Source: Candidatus Flexicrinis affinis (GTDB lineage Bacteria > Chloroflexota > Anaerolineae > Aggregatilineales > Phototrophicaceae). Taken from it: a stretch of DNA of 64,000 nt. Below are positions 9,115 through 16,717 of this stretch, one piece after another. Each line of letters begins with the position of its first letter. Positions within the stretch are counted from its first letter, which is position 1. Position numbers and translations under genes: made by a program. The notes below the pieces were generated by a model. That model saw only the letters and a program-made list of their open reading frames with translations. It had not been told where the DNA came from and made no database searches. The stretch is taken from the NCBI GenBank assembly GCA_016716525.1, contig JADJWE010000010.1, positions 62,001 through 126,000 of the forward strand, in the 5' to 3' direction.

Positions 9115-11184
9115 CTAGTTGTTCCCGCGGAAGCCATCGGGTGCGGCGGGCGGCGGCAGGATCGCGCCACGTTCCATCGTGGCGCGCGGCACCGGGCCGA
9201 GCGCTGGCCAGACCCATACCGCGTCGACGTACATCTTGCCGCTGTCTTCGCCGTACTTGACGATCACCTTGATCTCGCTGATGTCGGTGCCAATCGACGT
9301 GGTCGCCTTGATCACCTCATAGCCGTAGGTCGGGCTTTCCGGCTCAAGGTGTGCTTTGAACAACGTGTCGCCGGCGGCATCTTTGGCCGTAATCTTGACC
9401 GGCTTGGAGACGAGAGTCGAGCCGGTGTCGATCAGCGCGCCGAACTCCAGCGCGCCCGTATATGCGACGGGCAGCGTGACCGTCTGCTTGAGCTTGCCGG
9501 TAGAATCCTTGAACCGCATCGCGCATGCGTCGAGCACCGCGAAGGTCTTGTCAACTTTGTTGCATTTGACCTTGTCGCCGCTTAGGTCGCTTCCCGTCCA
9601 CCCATCCGGCACGCCGTCGTCATCGCCGTCCTCCATGCTGCCGTTGACTAGCGGTGTGACGGCCATCCCTTCGACAGCGCCGACATCGCACGGATTCGCT
9701 CCGTTGTTCGGACGGGCAAGCTGGCGTTGATCGATATTCAGGCAGGTCGCATTGTCTCCGGCGTTGCTGGCCGCACCGGCGGGCTGCGGTGCATAGATCG
9801 CAGCGAGACCGGTCGGGGCGTCGAGGATCACCGGGTTGAGCTGGGGATCGGTCACGCCGGTGGTGTCGCTAAGCTGCGCGGCAAACGTGCACGTCGCGTC
9901 GGAGGTCGGCAGCAGGTTGCCGCCCATGCTGGTCAGCGTGCCGATGCACTCGCGCGATCCGTTGCCGGCAAGGATCGTGTTATACAGCGTGAGCGTGCCG
10001 TCGCGCAGGAACTCGGCGTCGATGCCGCCCGCTTCGTCCACTGCGCCGCCTGTGATCGTGTTCGAATAGATTGTGCTGTTCAGGAGCCCAAACGACTTCG
10101 TCTCAGTGGGCGGGTTTTGGATAAAGATCGCGCCGCCGGCGGTGGCCGAGTTGCGCGCGATGGTCGAGTTGATGACGGCGACATCGCTGAAGCTGGCATG
10201 CAAACCGCCGCCGTTCGCGGCTACGCTGTCCAAAATGCTCACCCGGGCCAAGCTGACTGAACTGCTGCCCACGTAGATCGAGCCGCCGTTGATGGCCGTC
10301 GTATTGTGGGTAAACAGCGCATCGACGATCTGGACGTCCGAGTTGTACAGTTCAATTCCGCCCGCGTGATTTTGCGATGTGTTTCCGGTGACGAGCAGGT
10401 CGGTTGCGGTCATTAGCGTGGTATCGGCGCGGAGGCCGCCCCCGTCGAACACAGCCGTATTGCCGTCGAGGGTGAGCCGGTTGATGTTGGCTTGTACGCC
10501 GAACAGCGACGCGCCTCCGCTGGAGCCCTCGGACGTGTTGTCCGCAATAACGACCGTATCTGCGAACAGCAAGCTGCTTTCGACGTATAACCCGCCGCCG
10601 CCGCCGGTCACCGTGTTCTTGTACAGGCGCACGCCTTGCAGCGTGAGACCGCCGCACGAAATGCACTTGACGCCGCCCCCTTCGCCGGCCGTGTTTCCCG
10701 TCAGAACGACGCTCGTGAGGGAGGTCACGCTCTCGGTGAGGATGCCGCCGCCGTTGTCAACGACGTTGCCGCCGGTGATCGTCAGGTTGACGAGCGACAC
10801 GGCCAAGGCCGCGTCGATGTGGACGGCGCGATCGGGCGTCGTTAATCCGCTGGCGTCGATGATCGTCGTCGCCGGGTCGTCGCCGGTGATGGTCACGCCG
10901 TCGGTGATGTCGAGATCGCCGCCGGTTTCGTCAGACGCATCCTTGGTCAGCAGATACGTGCCGGCCGGCAGCGTGATCTGATCGTCACCGGCCAGCGCGT
11001 TGGCCTCCATGATGGCGGCGCGTAGGGTACACCGGCCTTTCGAGTCGGCACAGGTGCCGTCGCCGGGATTGTCGTCCGCTTTGTCCTTGGTCGAATCGAC
11101 CACGAACACCACGCGCGGCGATTGTCCGGCCACGGGTACGACCAGCGAGAGAAGCAGCAGCCAGACGAGGATGGCGGAACGCAT
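9115..11184 (-). CDS. Secreted CSLREA/right-handed parallel beta-helix protein
   Basis: About 689 residues. It begins with a signal peptide (MRSAILVWLLLLSLVVPVAG) followed by a CSLREA-type motif (CADSKGRCTLRAAIMEANA) that typically marks the start of bacterial surface beta-helix proteins. Residues ~80-440 are degenerate parallel beta-helix repeats with many GGGI/GGGL turns and Asn/Thr ladders. The last ~170 residues (from about NGSMEDGDDDGVPDGW) resemble a carbohydrate-binding-like beta-sandwich. No anchor or sorting signal is seen, so secretion is likely. Start at 11184 is supported by AAGGGG about 9 bases upstream. Possible role in adhesion or polysaccharide binding is inference. Confidence 0.8.
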   Translation of the reverse strand: MRSAILVWLLLLSLVVPVAGQSPRVVFVVDSTKDKADDNPGDGTCADSKGRCTLRAAIMEANALAGDDQITLPAGTYLLTKDASDETGGDLDITDGVTITGDDPATTIIDASGLTTPDRAVHIDAALAVSLVNLTITGGNVVDNGGGILTESVTSLTSVVLTGNTAGEGGGVKCISCGGLTLQGVRLYKNTVTGGGGGLYVESSLLFADTVVIADNTSEGSSGGASLFGVQANINRLTLDGNTAVFDGGGLRADTTLMTATDLLVTGNTSQNHAGGIELYNSDVQIVDALFTHNTTAINGGSIYVGSSSVSLARVSILDSVAANGGGLHASFSDVAVINSTIARNSATAGGAIFIQNPPTETKSFGLLNSTIYSNTITGGAVDEAGGIDAEFLRDGTLTLYNTILAGNGSRECIGTLTSMGGNLLPTSDATCTFAAQLSDTTGVTDPQLNPVILDAPTGLAAIYAPQPAGAASNAGDNATCLNIDQRQLARPNNGANPCDVGAVEGMAVTPLVNGSMEDGDDDGVPDGWTGSDLSGDKVKCNKVDKTFAVLDACAMRFKDSTGKLKQTVTLPVAYTGALEFGALIDTGSTLVSKPVKITAKDAAGDTLFKAHLEPESPTYGYEVIKATTSIGTDISEIKVIVKYGEDSGKMYVDAVWVWPALGPVPRATMERGAILPPPAAPDGFRGNN

Positions 11185-11336
11185 AACAAAACCCCTTACG
11201 TGATCAGGTGCTATGGACACAATAAGCGCATTTCCATTTCCGCGCTAGCGCCTGCCGTAAGTAGGCGAACGCCCGCCCGACTCGCCGAAGACGAGTATAC
11301 TGGAAACAACGGACGATGACTCACGGGTGGTGCGGC

Positions 11337-12818
11337 ATGGCACAGTTCTTTGTGAGCTACAGCCGGGTGGACGAGACGTTCACGAAAGAGTTTGTCTCGC
11401 TCCTGCAGAACGACCTTGCTCCAGCACCGACTCATTACGTGTGGTACGACCGATACCTGACCGGCACGCAGGTATGGTGGCAGGAGATCCTCAGGCAGAT
11501 CGCCGCGGCGGACGTGTTCATCTACCTGCTCTCCAACGAGTCGGTGACGTCGCCGTATTGTCAGGCGGAATTTGAGGAAGCGCGCCGCCTGCAGAAGATC
11601 GTCCTGACCGTGCAAGTGCGCGACCGCACGCGGCTGTCCGACGAGCTGGCCGACTTGCAGTACGTGGACATGAAGCAGGGCATCATGCACGGGCCGTCCG
11701 TGGCGCGCCTTGCCGCCGCCGTGAACCTCGCGCTGGCGAACGCCGCCGCACATACCGAACCGCCACCGCCGCTGTGGGACCACGCCACCCCCAAGCCAGA
11801 CATCCCTGACGAACCGCCGCGCCCGACCGACACGCAGGACGTCGAGACGCCCCAACTCGAGGCCAAACGCACCGGGACGCACGCGCAGGTCGCCGTCGAG
11901 CCAGCGCCGCCGGAACAAGCGCGCGCTGAACCGCACCCGGTTGAAGCGTCACGCCGGGGTGGCTGGCTGATGTTCGCGTTCCTCGCCGTGATCGTGCTGG
12001 TCGTCGCCGTCGAGACGGTCAGGCAGAACCCGGACCTGCTGGCGTCGCTCGGACTGGCCGGCGGTGAGCCGCAGCCCGAACACCCCGGCGAATTCCCGGA
12101 GATGACGTTCGCCGGCGTGGCACGCAATCGCGAGTGGGAGCCGATCATCCGCGAGATCGACGGCGTGCCGATGGCGCTTGTGCCGGTGGGATGCTTCGAG
12201 ATGGGCATGGAAGGTTTCTATGAGGACGAAGTCCCCATCACGCCGGTGTGCTTCGATACCCCGTTCTGGATTGACGTCACGGAGGTGACGCAGGAGCAAT
12301 TCGGTGCGTGGGGTGGCGAACAGGAAGAACCGCCTGCCTTCGGCGGCGAGATACGCCCGGTCGAACAGATTTCGTGGTATGAGGCGGTCGAGTTCTGCGA
12401 GATGCGCGATGCACGCCTGCCCACCGAGGCCGAGTGGGAATACGCCGCGCGCGGGCCGGAAAGCTGGGTGTTCCCGTGGGGTAACGAGTTCGTCCCGGAG
12501 CTGGTCATCTTTGCCGAGACGTCCGGCGACCGCACGGCGCCGGTCGGGACCCGGCCAGAAGGCGCGTCGTGGGTCGGGGCGCTCGACATGGCGGGAAACG
12601 TATGGGAGTGGACGTATACCCTGCATTGGGAGTATCCGTACGACCGCGACGATGGCCGGGAAACCGATTCGGACGACGATCCGCACGGTTCGCGAACGAA
12701 ACGCGGCGGGTCGTGGCAGGACGGCTCGCCGGAGGATTTGCGTGCGGCGATCCGCTACGGCGAGGACCCGTTCAGCTATGAGAATACGGTCGGCTTCCGC
12801 TGCGTGCGCGACTTCTAG
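11337..12818 (+). CDS. TIR domain-transmembrane-SUMF1/FGE-like protein
   Basis: A 493-residue protein with three parts: a TIR domain (1-130; FFVSYSR start, and SPYCQAEF with Glu78 at the position of the TIR NADase catalytic glutamate), a Pro/Glu-rich linker with a membrane segment at about 210-227, and a SUMF1 domain (about 265-493; EVTQEQFGAW, ISWYEAVEFCEMRDARLPTEAEWEYAARG, MAGNVWEWT, RGGSW, GFRC). The Cys pair of true formylglycine-generating enzymes is not visible, so the C-terminal domain is probably a non-catalytic, lectin-fold sensor. That suggests an external ligand sensor controlling a cytoplasmic TIR enzyme. The gene ends in CTAG, which also contains the stop of the convergent PfkB gene. 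ATG at 11337 chosen at the start of the TIR fold; one at 11316 is possible. Confidence 0.85.
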   Translation: MAQFFVSYSRVDETFTKEFVSLLQNDLAPAPTHYVWYDRYLTGTQVWWQEILRQIAAADVFIYLLSNESVTSPYCQAEFEEARRLQKIVLTVQVRDRTRLSDELADLQYVDMKQGIMHGPSVARLAAAVNLALANAAAHTEPPPPLWDHATPKPDIPDEPPRPTDTQDVETPQLEAKRTGTHAQVAVEPAPPEQARAEPHPVEASRRGGWLMFAFLAVIVLVVAVETVRQNPDLLASLGLAGGEPQPEHPGEFPEMTFAGVARNREWEPIIREIDGVPMALVPVGCFEMGMEGFYEDEVPITPVCFDTPFWIDVTEVTQEQFGAWGGEQEEPPAFGGEIRPVEQISWYEAVEFCEMRDARLPTEAEWEYAARGPESWVFPWGNEFVPELVIFAETSGDRTAPVGTRPEGASWVGALDMAGNVWEWTYTLHWEYPYDRDDGRETDSDDDPHGSRTKRGGSWQDGSPEDLRAAIRYGEDPFSYENTVGFRCVRDF

Positions 12819-13726
12819 CCGCACAGCCTGTCCAGCGCCGGCGCGTCGAGAAAGCCGTCCGCGGCCCCGGCCACGCCGATCTTGTACGACGCGAACACCA
12901 CCGCCTTGCGCAGCGCCGTGAGCGGATCGCTCCCCCTGACCACGCCGTGTATGAACGCCGAGAACAGCGCATCCCCGGCGCCGATGGTGTTGACCACCGG
13001 GCGGGTCGTCACCGCCGGCACGTGCGCGATCTGCCGAGACTCCAGCACGCCGAGCAGCGCGCCGTCCGCCCCCATGCCGACGACCGCCAGCGGCGTGCGA
13101 TAATGCGCCCACAGCCGTTCGATCCATGCCCCCGGCGAACACGGCAGATTCTCGTGGCTTTGGAACAGGACCGACGCGGCGGCCATGTAGTCGCGGTTGT
13201 AGGCGTCGTCGAGGTCGCCGATGGCGTGCACGTCGGTGGCGACCGGCACGCCGAGCGCCCGCGCCTGCGCCAGCATCGGCCGCGTGAAGTTGACGTTGCA
13301 CAGCACGGCCAGCCCCGCGCCCGTCAGCGCCGACGCCGCCGGTTCTGCCGGATACGCGCGCTCCTGAATGTCTTTCAGATCGACGAAGATCGAGCGCTTG
13401 CCCTCGGAGTCGTAGAGGATGACCGACTGTGGCGTGGCGTCGAGGTCGGCGCGGACGTGCGCCCCGTCGATGCCAGCCTGCGCCAGCGCCCCGCGCACGA
13501 GTTCGCCGGCGGCGTCCCGCCCGATCAGCGCGAGGAACGTGACCGGATGCCCGAGCGTGGTGAGCGCCTTAGCGACGTTGTAGCCCACGCCGGAGACGCT
13601 GCTGCCGACGCCGAAGAACGGGTAGCGCGCCGGGGCGTACTCGACCGGGAACCGCTCGACCCGCAGCGTCGTCTCGATGTTGATCAGGCCGGCGAGGGGG
13701 ATGTGGGATCCGATAAGTTGACTCAC
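12815..13726 (-). CDS. PfkB-family carbohydrate kinase (ribokinase-like)
   Basis: A 303-residue ribokinase-fold enzyme that phosphorylates a sugar or nucleoside. The N-terminal glycine-rich substrate region (GVGSSVSGVGYNVAKALTTLG) and the C-terminal signature NTIGAGDALFSAF with catalytic Asp252 are both present. It is on the reverse strand and its stop overlaps that of the TIR-SUMF1 gene by four bases. Upstream of it the base composition drops sharply at the low-GC island. Substrate is not deducible. Confidence 0.88.
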   Translation of the reverse strand: MSQLIGSHIPLAGLINIETTLRVERFPVEYAPARYPFFGVGSSVSGVGYNVAKALTTLGHPVTFLALIGRDAAGELVRGALAQAGIDGAHVRADLDATPQSVILYDSEGKRSIFVDLKDIQERAYPAEPAASALTGAGLAVLCNVNFTRPMLAQARALGVPVATDVHAIGDLDDAYNRDYMAAASVLFQSHENLPCSPGAWIERLWAHYRTPLAVVGMGADGALLGVLESRQIAHVPAVTTRPVVNTIGAGDALFSAFIHGVVRGSDPLTALRKAVVFASYKIGVAGAADGFLDAPALDRLCG

Positions 13727-13974
13727 GATGCCTCTAGCTAGTTGTATTGAAGTGATTCGAGTATTTGGACATGTGCTATAGCTGACGGTAGTATCGCAGT
13801 CAATTCGATGTCTTTTTCGGGATGAGTCTGCTGTTCAAGTGTTGATTCTGTGTTGTGTGTCGACTGGGCATTTGATGGAGCGACTCGCCATTCTTTATGC
13901 TTGAATCTGATCAAACGTTTACAATTGATTGAATGATACATATGACGTGTCAACCGTAGATAAGCGAGCAATAT
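13727..13974. other. Low-GC intergenic region at the left edge of the island
   Basis: AT-rich DNA that marks the start of the low-GC island and lies upstream of both divergent neighbours (PfkB gene and nuclease-like gene). A 77-codon reverse frame (13738-13971, TTG start; internal ATG at 13941) is open here but shows no recognisable domain. No attachment site or inverted repeat was found by eye. Confidence 0.4.
13918..13946 (+). promoter_or_regulatory. Candidate sigma70-type promoter of the three-gene island operon
   Basis: TTTACA at 13918-13923, a 17-base spacer, and TATGAC at 13941-13946, followed 28 bases later by the start codon of the nuclease-like gene. Spacing is ideal and both boxes match four to five of six consensus bases. 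Not tested for other promoters. Confidence 0.45.
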
Positions 13975-14439
13975 ATGTTCACGGATTCTCTCGAGTATCG
14001 CTATGAGTCAGACCTGCAGTCAGCGCTAGTAGAAGCACTGGATCGCGCCAATTCACCAACATGGAAGTGTGTATCTGTGCTAGATGAGTTCAACTATGTT
14101 CGTGGGAAGACCGATGTTGTCGCACTTAACATGGACGGGCATGTATTGGCATTCGAAGCGAAACTCTCTCGATGGAAGATTGCGTTGCATCAGGCCTACA
14201 GAAACACTTGCTTTGCACACTATTCCTTTGTAGTAGTCCCCAAGGGTGTTGCCAAAAGGATATTTGACTATCAGCACTATTTTGCCATGCATTCCGTCGG
14301 ATTGTGTTATATTAATTCGCGAAATGAGCTTGAGTGCTTGATTGAGGCAACCTATGGTGTTCCAATTCAGCCCCGGCTCACTCAAAAGGTGGTCTCACTA
14401 CTACTAGAGGAAACGATTGGGAATGGAAGCACAACATGA
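13975..14439 (+). CDS. PD-(D/E)XK nuclease-like protein
   Basis: A 154-residue protein with the order of motifs of the restriction-endonuclease fold: an N-terminal helix with Glu11 (RYESDLQSALVEAL), Asp47 in GKTDVVALN, Glu61-x-Lys63 in FEAKLSRW, then a helix with Gln73 and Arg76 (HQAYRN), and a hydrophobic strand SFVVVPK. All metal-binding positions are intact, so nuclease activity is plausible. It is the first gene of a low-GC operon; the kinase gene overlaps its last 23 bases. Base composition is near 47% GC by eye against roughly 65% outside, suggesting horizontal transfer. Fold assignment is from motifs only; the biological target is unknown. Confidence 0.65.
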   Translation: MFTDSLEYRYESDLQSALVEALDRANSPTWKCVSVLDEFNYVRGKTDVVALNMDGHVLAFEAKLSRWKIALHQAYRNTCFAHYSFVVVPKGVAKRIFDYQHYFAMHSVGLCYINSRNELECLIEATYGVPIQPRLTQKVVSLLLEETIGNGSTT

Positions 14440-15286
14440 ACTTCGGGGCGTTGCCCAAATCGTTTGCGAGCAACTCGGGCTCAGACTTGACAAGTATATA
14501 GCAAAGGGCGCCTTTAAGGAGACTTATTCAGTATATTCCTCGCGTGGTGAGCACTTCGCATTGAAAGTCTACATGAATGAGGCTCGCTCGGAACGGGAAG
14601 AGCGGGAAGTTGAAGCAATGCAGCGCTGTGATCATCCGAACATCGCTAAGTGCACAAAGATCGGCCAAGTCTCACAGTATGGCAGGTTATACTCGTATCT
14701 ACTTGAAGACTTCATAGATGGTGGCCGGCTGACAGACAGGATTGCGAAGGCCTATCTCTCAGTTAATGAACTTATAGAGATTGGTGTTCCGTTAATTGAT
14801 GCACTAGGACATATTGCCTCACACAATCTGGTTCATCGCGATCTCAAACCAGACAATATTCTGTTCGGCTCAGATGGTCAATCTCCAGTCATAACTGATT
14901 TCGGTCTCGTGCGCGACCTCAGCGCGACGTCACTGACTCACACCTGGTACAATCGCGGGCCTGGAACACCGTATTATGCCTCCCCGGAACAGCTCAATAA
15001 CGAAAAGCATATGCTTGATTGGAGATCAGATCAGTTTGGGCTAGGTGTAACACTCACCATGTGCGCCACTGGTGTACATCCTTACGGCGAAGCGGGAGAC
15101 ACTAGCATGTCAGCAGTTGTTGACCTAGTGTCCCAAAGACGCGGGCCAAGTCAGACGTTTATGGACTGGACACAGAGGACTGGTCTAGACGCTTTGGCCA
15201 AGATGGTTTCGCCTTATCCCGCAGATAGGTTCCGCAGGGCCGCTGACCTTTCGATCGCTTGGCTGAAACAGCAAAAGGCGAGATGA
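14417..15286 (+). CDS. Hanks-type Ser/Thr protein kinase
   Basis: A 289-residue soluble kinase with no membrane segment or sensor domain. Key elements are present: glycine loop KGAFKETYSV (30-39), Lys50 in FALKVY, HRDLKPDNIL at 140-149, DFG at 161-163, and GTPYYASPEQ at 183-192. It should be catalytically active. TTG at 14417 has AGAGGA five bases upstream; an ATG at 14423 is the alternative. It overlaps the nuclease-like gene and is followed after 3 bases by the third gene, so all three are probably made from one message. Composition is low in GC like its partners and unlike the PD40 kinase at 52874. Regulation of the nuclease-like or the third protein by phosphorylation is inference. Confidence 0.88.
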   Translation: MGMEAQHELRGVAQIVCEQLGLRLDKYIAKGAFKETYSVYSSRGEHFALKVYMNEARSEREEREVEAMQRCDHPNIAKCTKIGQVSQYGRLYSYLLEDFIDGGRLTDRIAKAYLSVNELIEIGVPLIDALGHIASHNLVHRDLKPDNILFGSDGQSPVITDFGLVRDLSATSLTHTWYNRGPGTPYYASPEQLNNEKHMLDWRSDQFGLGVTLTMCATGVHPYGEAGDTSMSAVVDLVSQRRGPSQTFMDWTQRTGLDALAKMVSPYPADRFRRAADLSIAWLKQQKAR

Positions 15287-15289
15287 CTT

Positions 15290-16432
15290 ATGGTTGCATA
15301 TCACCAGATGGGACATCAATCCGATAACCTTGTTGACGCAACTGAGCTGGCAAGTTTCGGTGGCGCCATACTGAGTCCTGTGAATTACTCTAGGAGCCAG
15401 ATTGAGACATTCATCAAGCAGAATCGTAAGCGCGAGGGATTTGAGCTAATCTTCGACCCCCAACTCTATTATCCCAGAACGCCAAAGGAGAAGCTGAGAA
15501 GTTGGTCGTATTTCCCGAACGAATTTGAAACAACAGATTATACTGCGCCTTCAGGTTGGTCATCGCTCATAGATACCTTGGCGCAGACCGTGACGTCACT
15601 TGAACCGCATGCGGTCTGCACACCGGCGATTGTGCCACGGCGTTATACCGATGAGTATTTCGGTCTCGGAAACGAGATTGCTGAAATGCTTATTCGCGCT
15701 ACAAAAGGTTTTGAGGTGAGTGTACTTCAGACCGTAGTAGTTGCTCTTGGTGACCTCACAGATTTCAGCCATGTGAAATCAATAAGCTCTATCATCACTG
15801 CGTCGCGGGCTGATCGGGTGTACCTAGTCTTTGGGTCATCGGCGGCTAATCCGCGACGAGAATTGACATCTACAGAAGAACTAAAAGGTGCGATGCTCCT
15901 CATTGACAGTCTTCAGACCAATGGGGTCGATACTCTAGTCGGGTTTTGTAGCAGCGAGTTGATATTGTGGAAAGCAGCAGGAGCCACGTCTTGTGCGACA
16001 GGTAAGTTCTGGAACACGCGTCGCTTCAATGAGGGTCGTTGGGCAGCTGACGCAGATCAGGGTAGTGGACAGGTTGCGTATTTCTTTGAAGAGTCCCTTC
16101 TCGCGTTCTTGCGTGAATCGGATATCCTCCGCACTACCTTCGCGCTTTCTGACGCGAGTCTCAGAAATCCGTATTATGAGGAAATCAAGAACAGGATAGC
16201 TGAAGGCCAAGCTTGGGTAGGCCATGGGTGGCGGCAGTATCTGTACTGGTTTGCGGATATCGAGAGAAGACTTAGCAGCGGGGAAACGGACGCCACGACA
16301 TTGCTAAAATCCGCCGATAACATGTGGGGGCGTGTGGAAGAGGAACAGGTCATCTTGGAAGAGCGGGGAAACAACGGAGGGTGGATTAGGCCTTGGCTTC
16401 GCTCCGTCCTAGAATACAGGACACCATGGTGA
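15290..16432 (+). CDS. Unknown 380-residue protein, possibly TIM-barrel-like
   Basis: I do not recognise a family with confidence. The protein is soluble with no signal peptide. It shows alternating hydrophobic strands and helices (GGAILSPVN, FELIFDPQLYYP, VLQTVVVAL, RVYLVFGSS, VDTLVGFCSSELILWKAAG), which suggest a beta/alpha barrel. The stretch SCATGKFWNTRRF after such a strand, and the overall order, recall tRNA-guanine transglycosylase-like barrels, but the match is too weak to call. The C-terminal third is helical and rich in Trp. It starts 3 bases after the kinase stop with AAAGGCGAG as ribosome binding site, and shares the low-GC composition, so it belongs to the same unit as the nuclease-like and kinase genes. 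Confidence 0.6.
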   Translation: MVAYHQMGHQSDNLVDATELASFGGAILSPVNYSRSQIETFIKQNRKREGFELIFDPQLYYPRTPKEKLRSWSYFPNEFETTDYTAPSGWSSLIDTLAQTVTSLEPHAVCTPAIVPRRYTDEYFGLGNEIAEMLIRATKGFEVSVLQTVVVALGDLTDFSHVKSISSIITASRADRVYLVFGSSAANPRRELTSTEELKGAMLLIDSLQTNGVDTLVGFCSSELILWKAAGATSCATGKFWNTRRFNEGRWAADADQGSGQVAYFFEESLLAFLRESDILRTTFALSDASLRNPYYEEIKNRIAEGQAWVGHGWRQYLYWFADIERRLSSGETDATTLLKSADNMWGRVEEEQVILEERGNNGGWIRPWLRSVLEYRTPW

Positions 16433-16717
16433 CCATAAAGAAATGCTCTGCGCTGTGATTGAGTTGAACGCCTGACCGAAAATCACATTAATCGGGTTCT
16501 TCGGGCAAGATCGATCTACCTCGATCCAGGTGAATGGAGTTCCAAATACTTATCTCTGTGCCTGCTTCTCCCCGTCGCTGCACACCCATGCAGCCACCCG
16601 TATAAGCCCCTCTCCCCGCTTGCGAGGGAGAGGGGTTGGGGTGAGGGGCAACGCAAAAGGGCGACCAATCCGGCCGCCCTTCCCTTAAACCTGACTCCTG
16701 ATTCCTGACTCCTGCCC
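16433..16717. repeat. Intergenic region between the island and the SUMF1 gene
   Basis: Low-GC sequence continues to about 16560 and marks the right edge of the island. A CCCCTCTCCCC...GAGGGAGAGGGG hairpin with GGTTGGGGTGAGG (family C type) lies at 16606-16649. A second hairpin (next entry) is a likely terminator. No gene is seen. Confidence 0.6.
16655..16685. terminator. Terminator-type hairpin between convergent genes
   Basis: AAGGGCG (16657-16663) pairs with CGCCCTT (16675-16681) around an 11-base loop, with AAAA before and TTCCC after. It sits between the convergent island operon and SUMF1 gene and could serve either strand. Confidence 0.5.

Noticed and set aside
13738..13971. 77-codon reverse frame at the left edge of the low-GC island
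   Set aside because: No domain, weak start (TTG) and it overlaps the candidate promoter; left as unsupported although a small real gene cannot be excluded.
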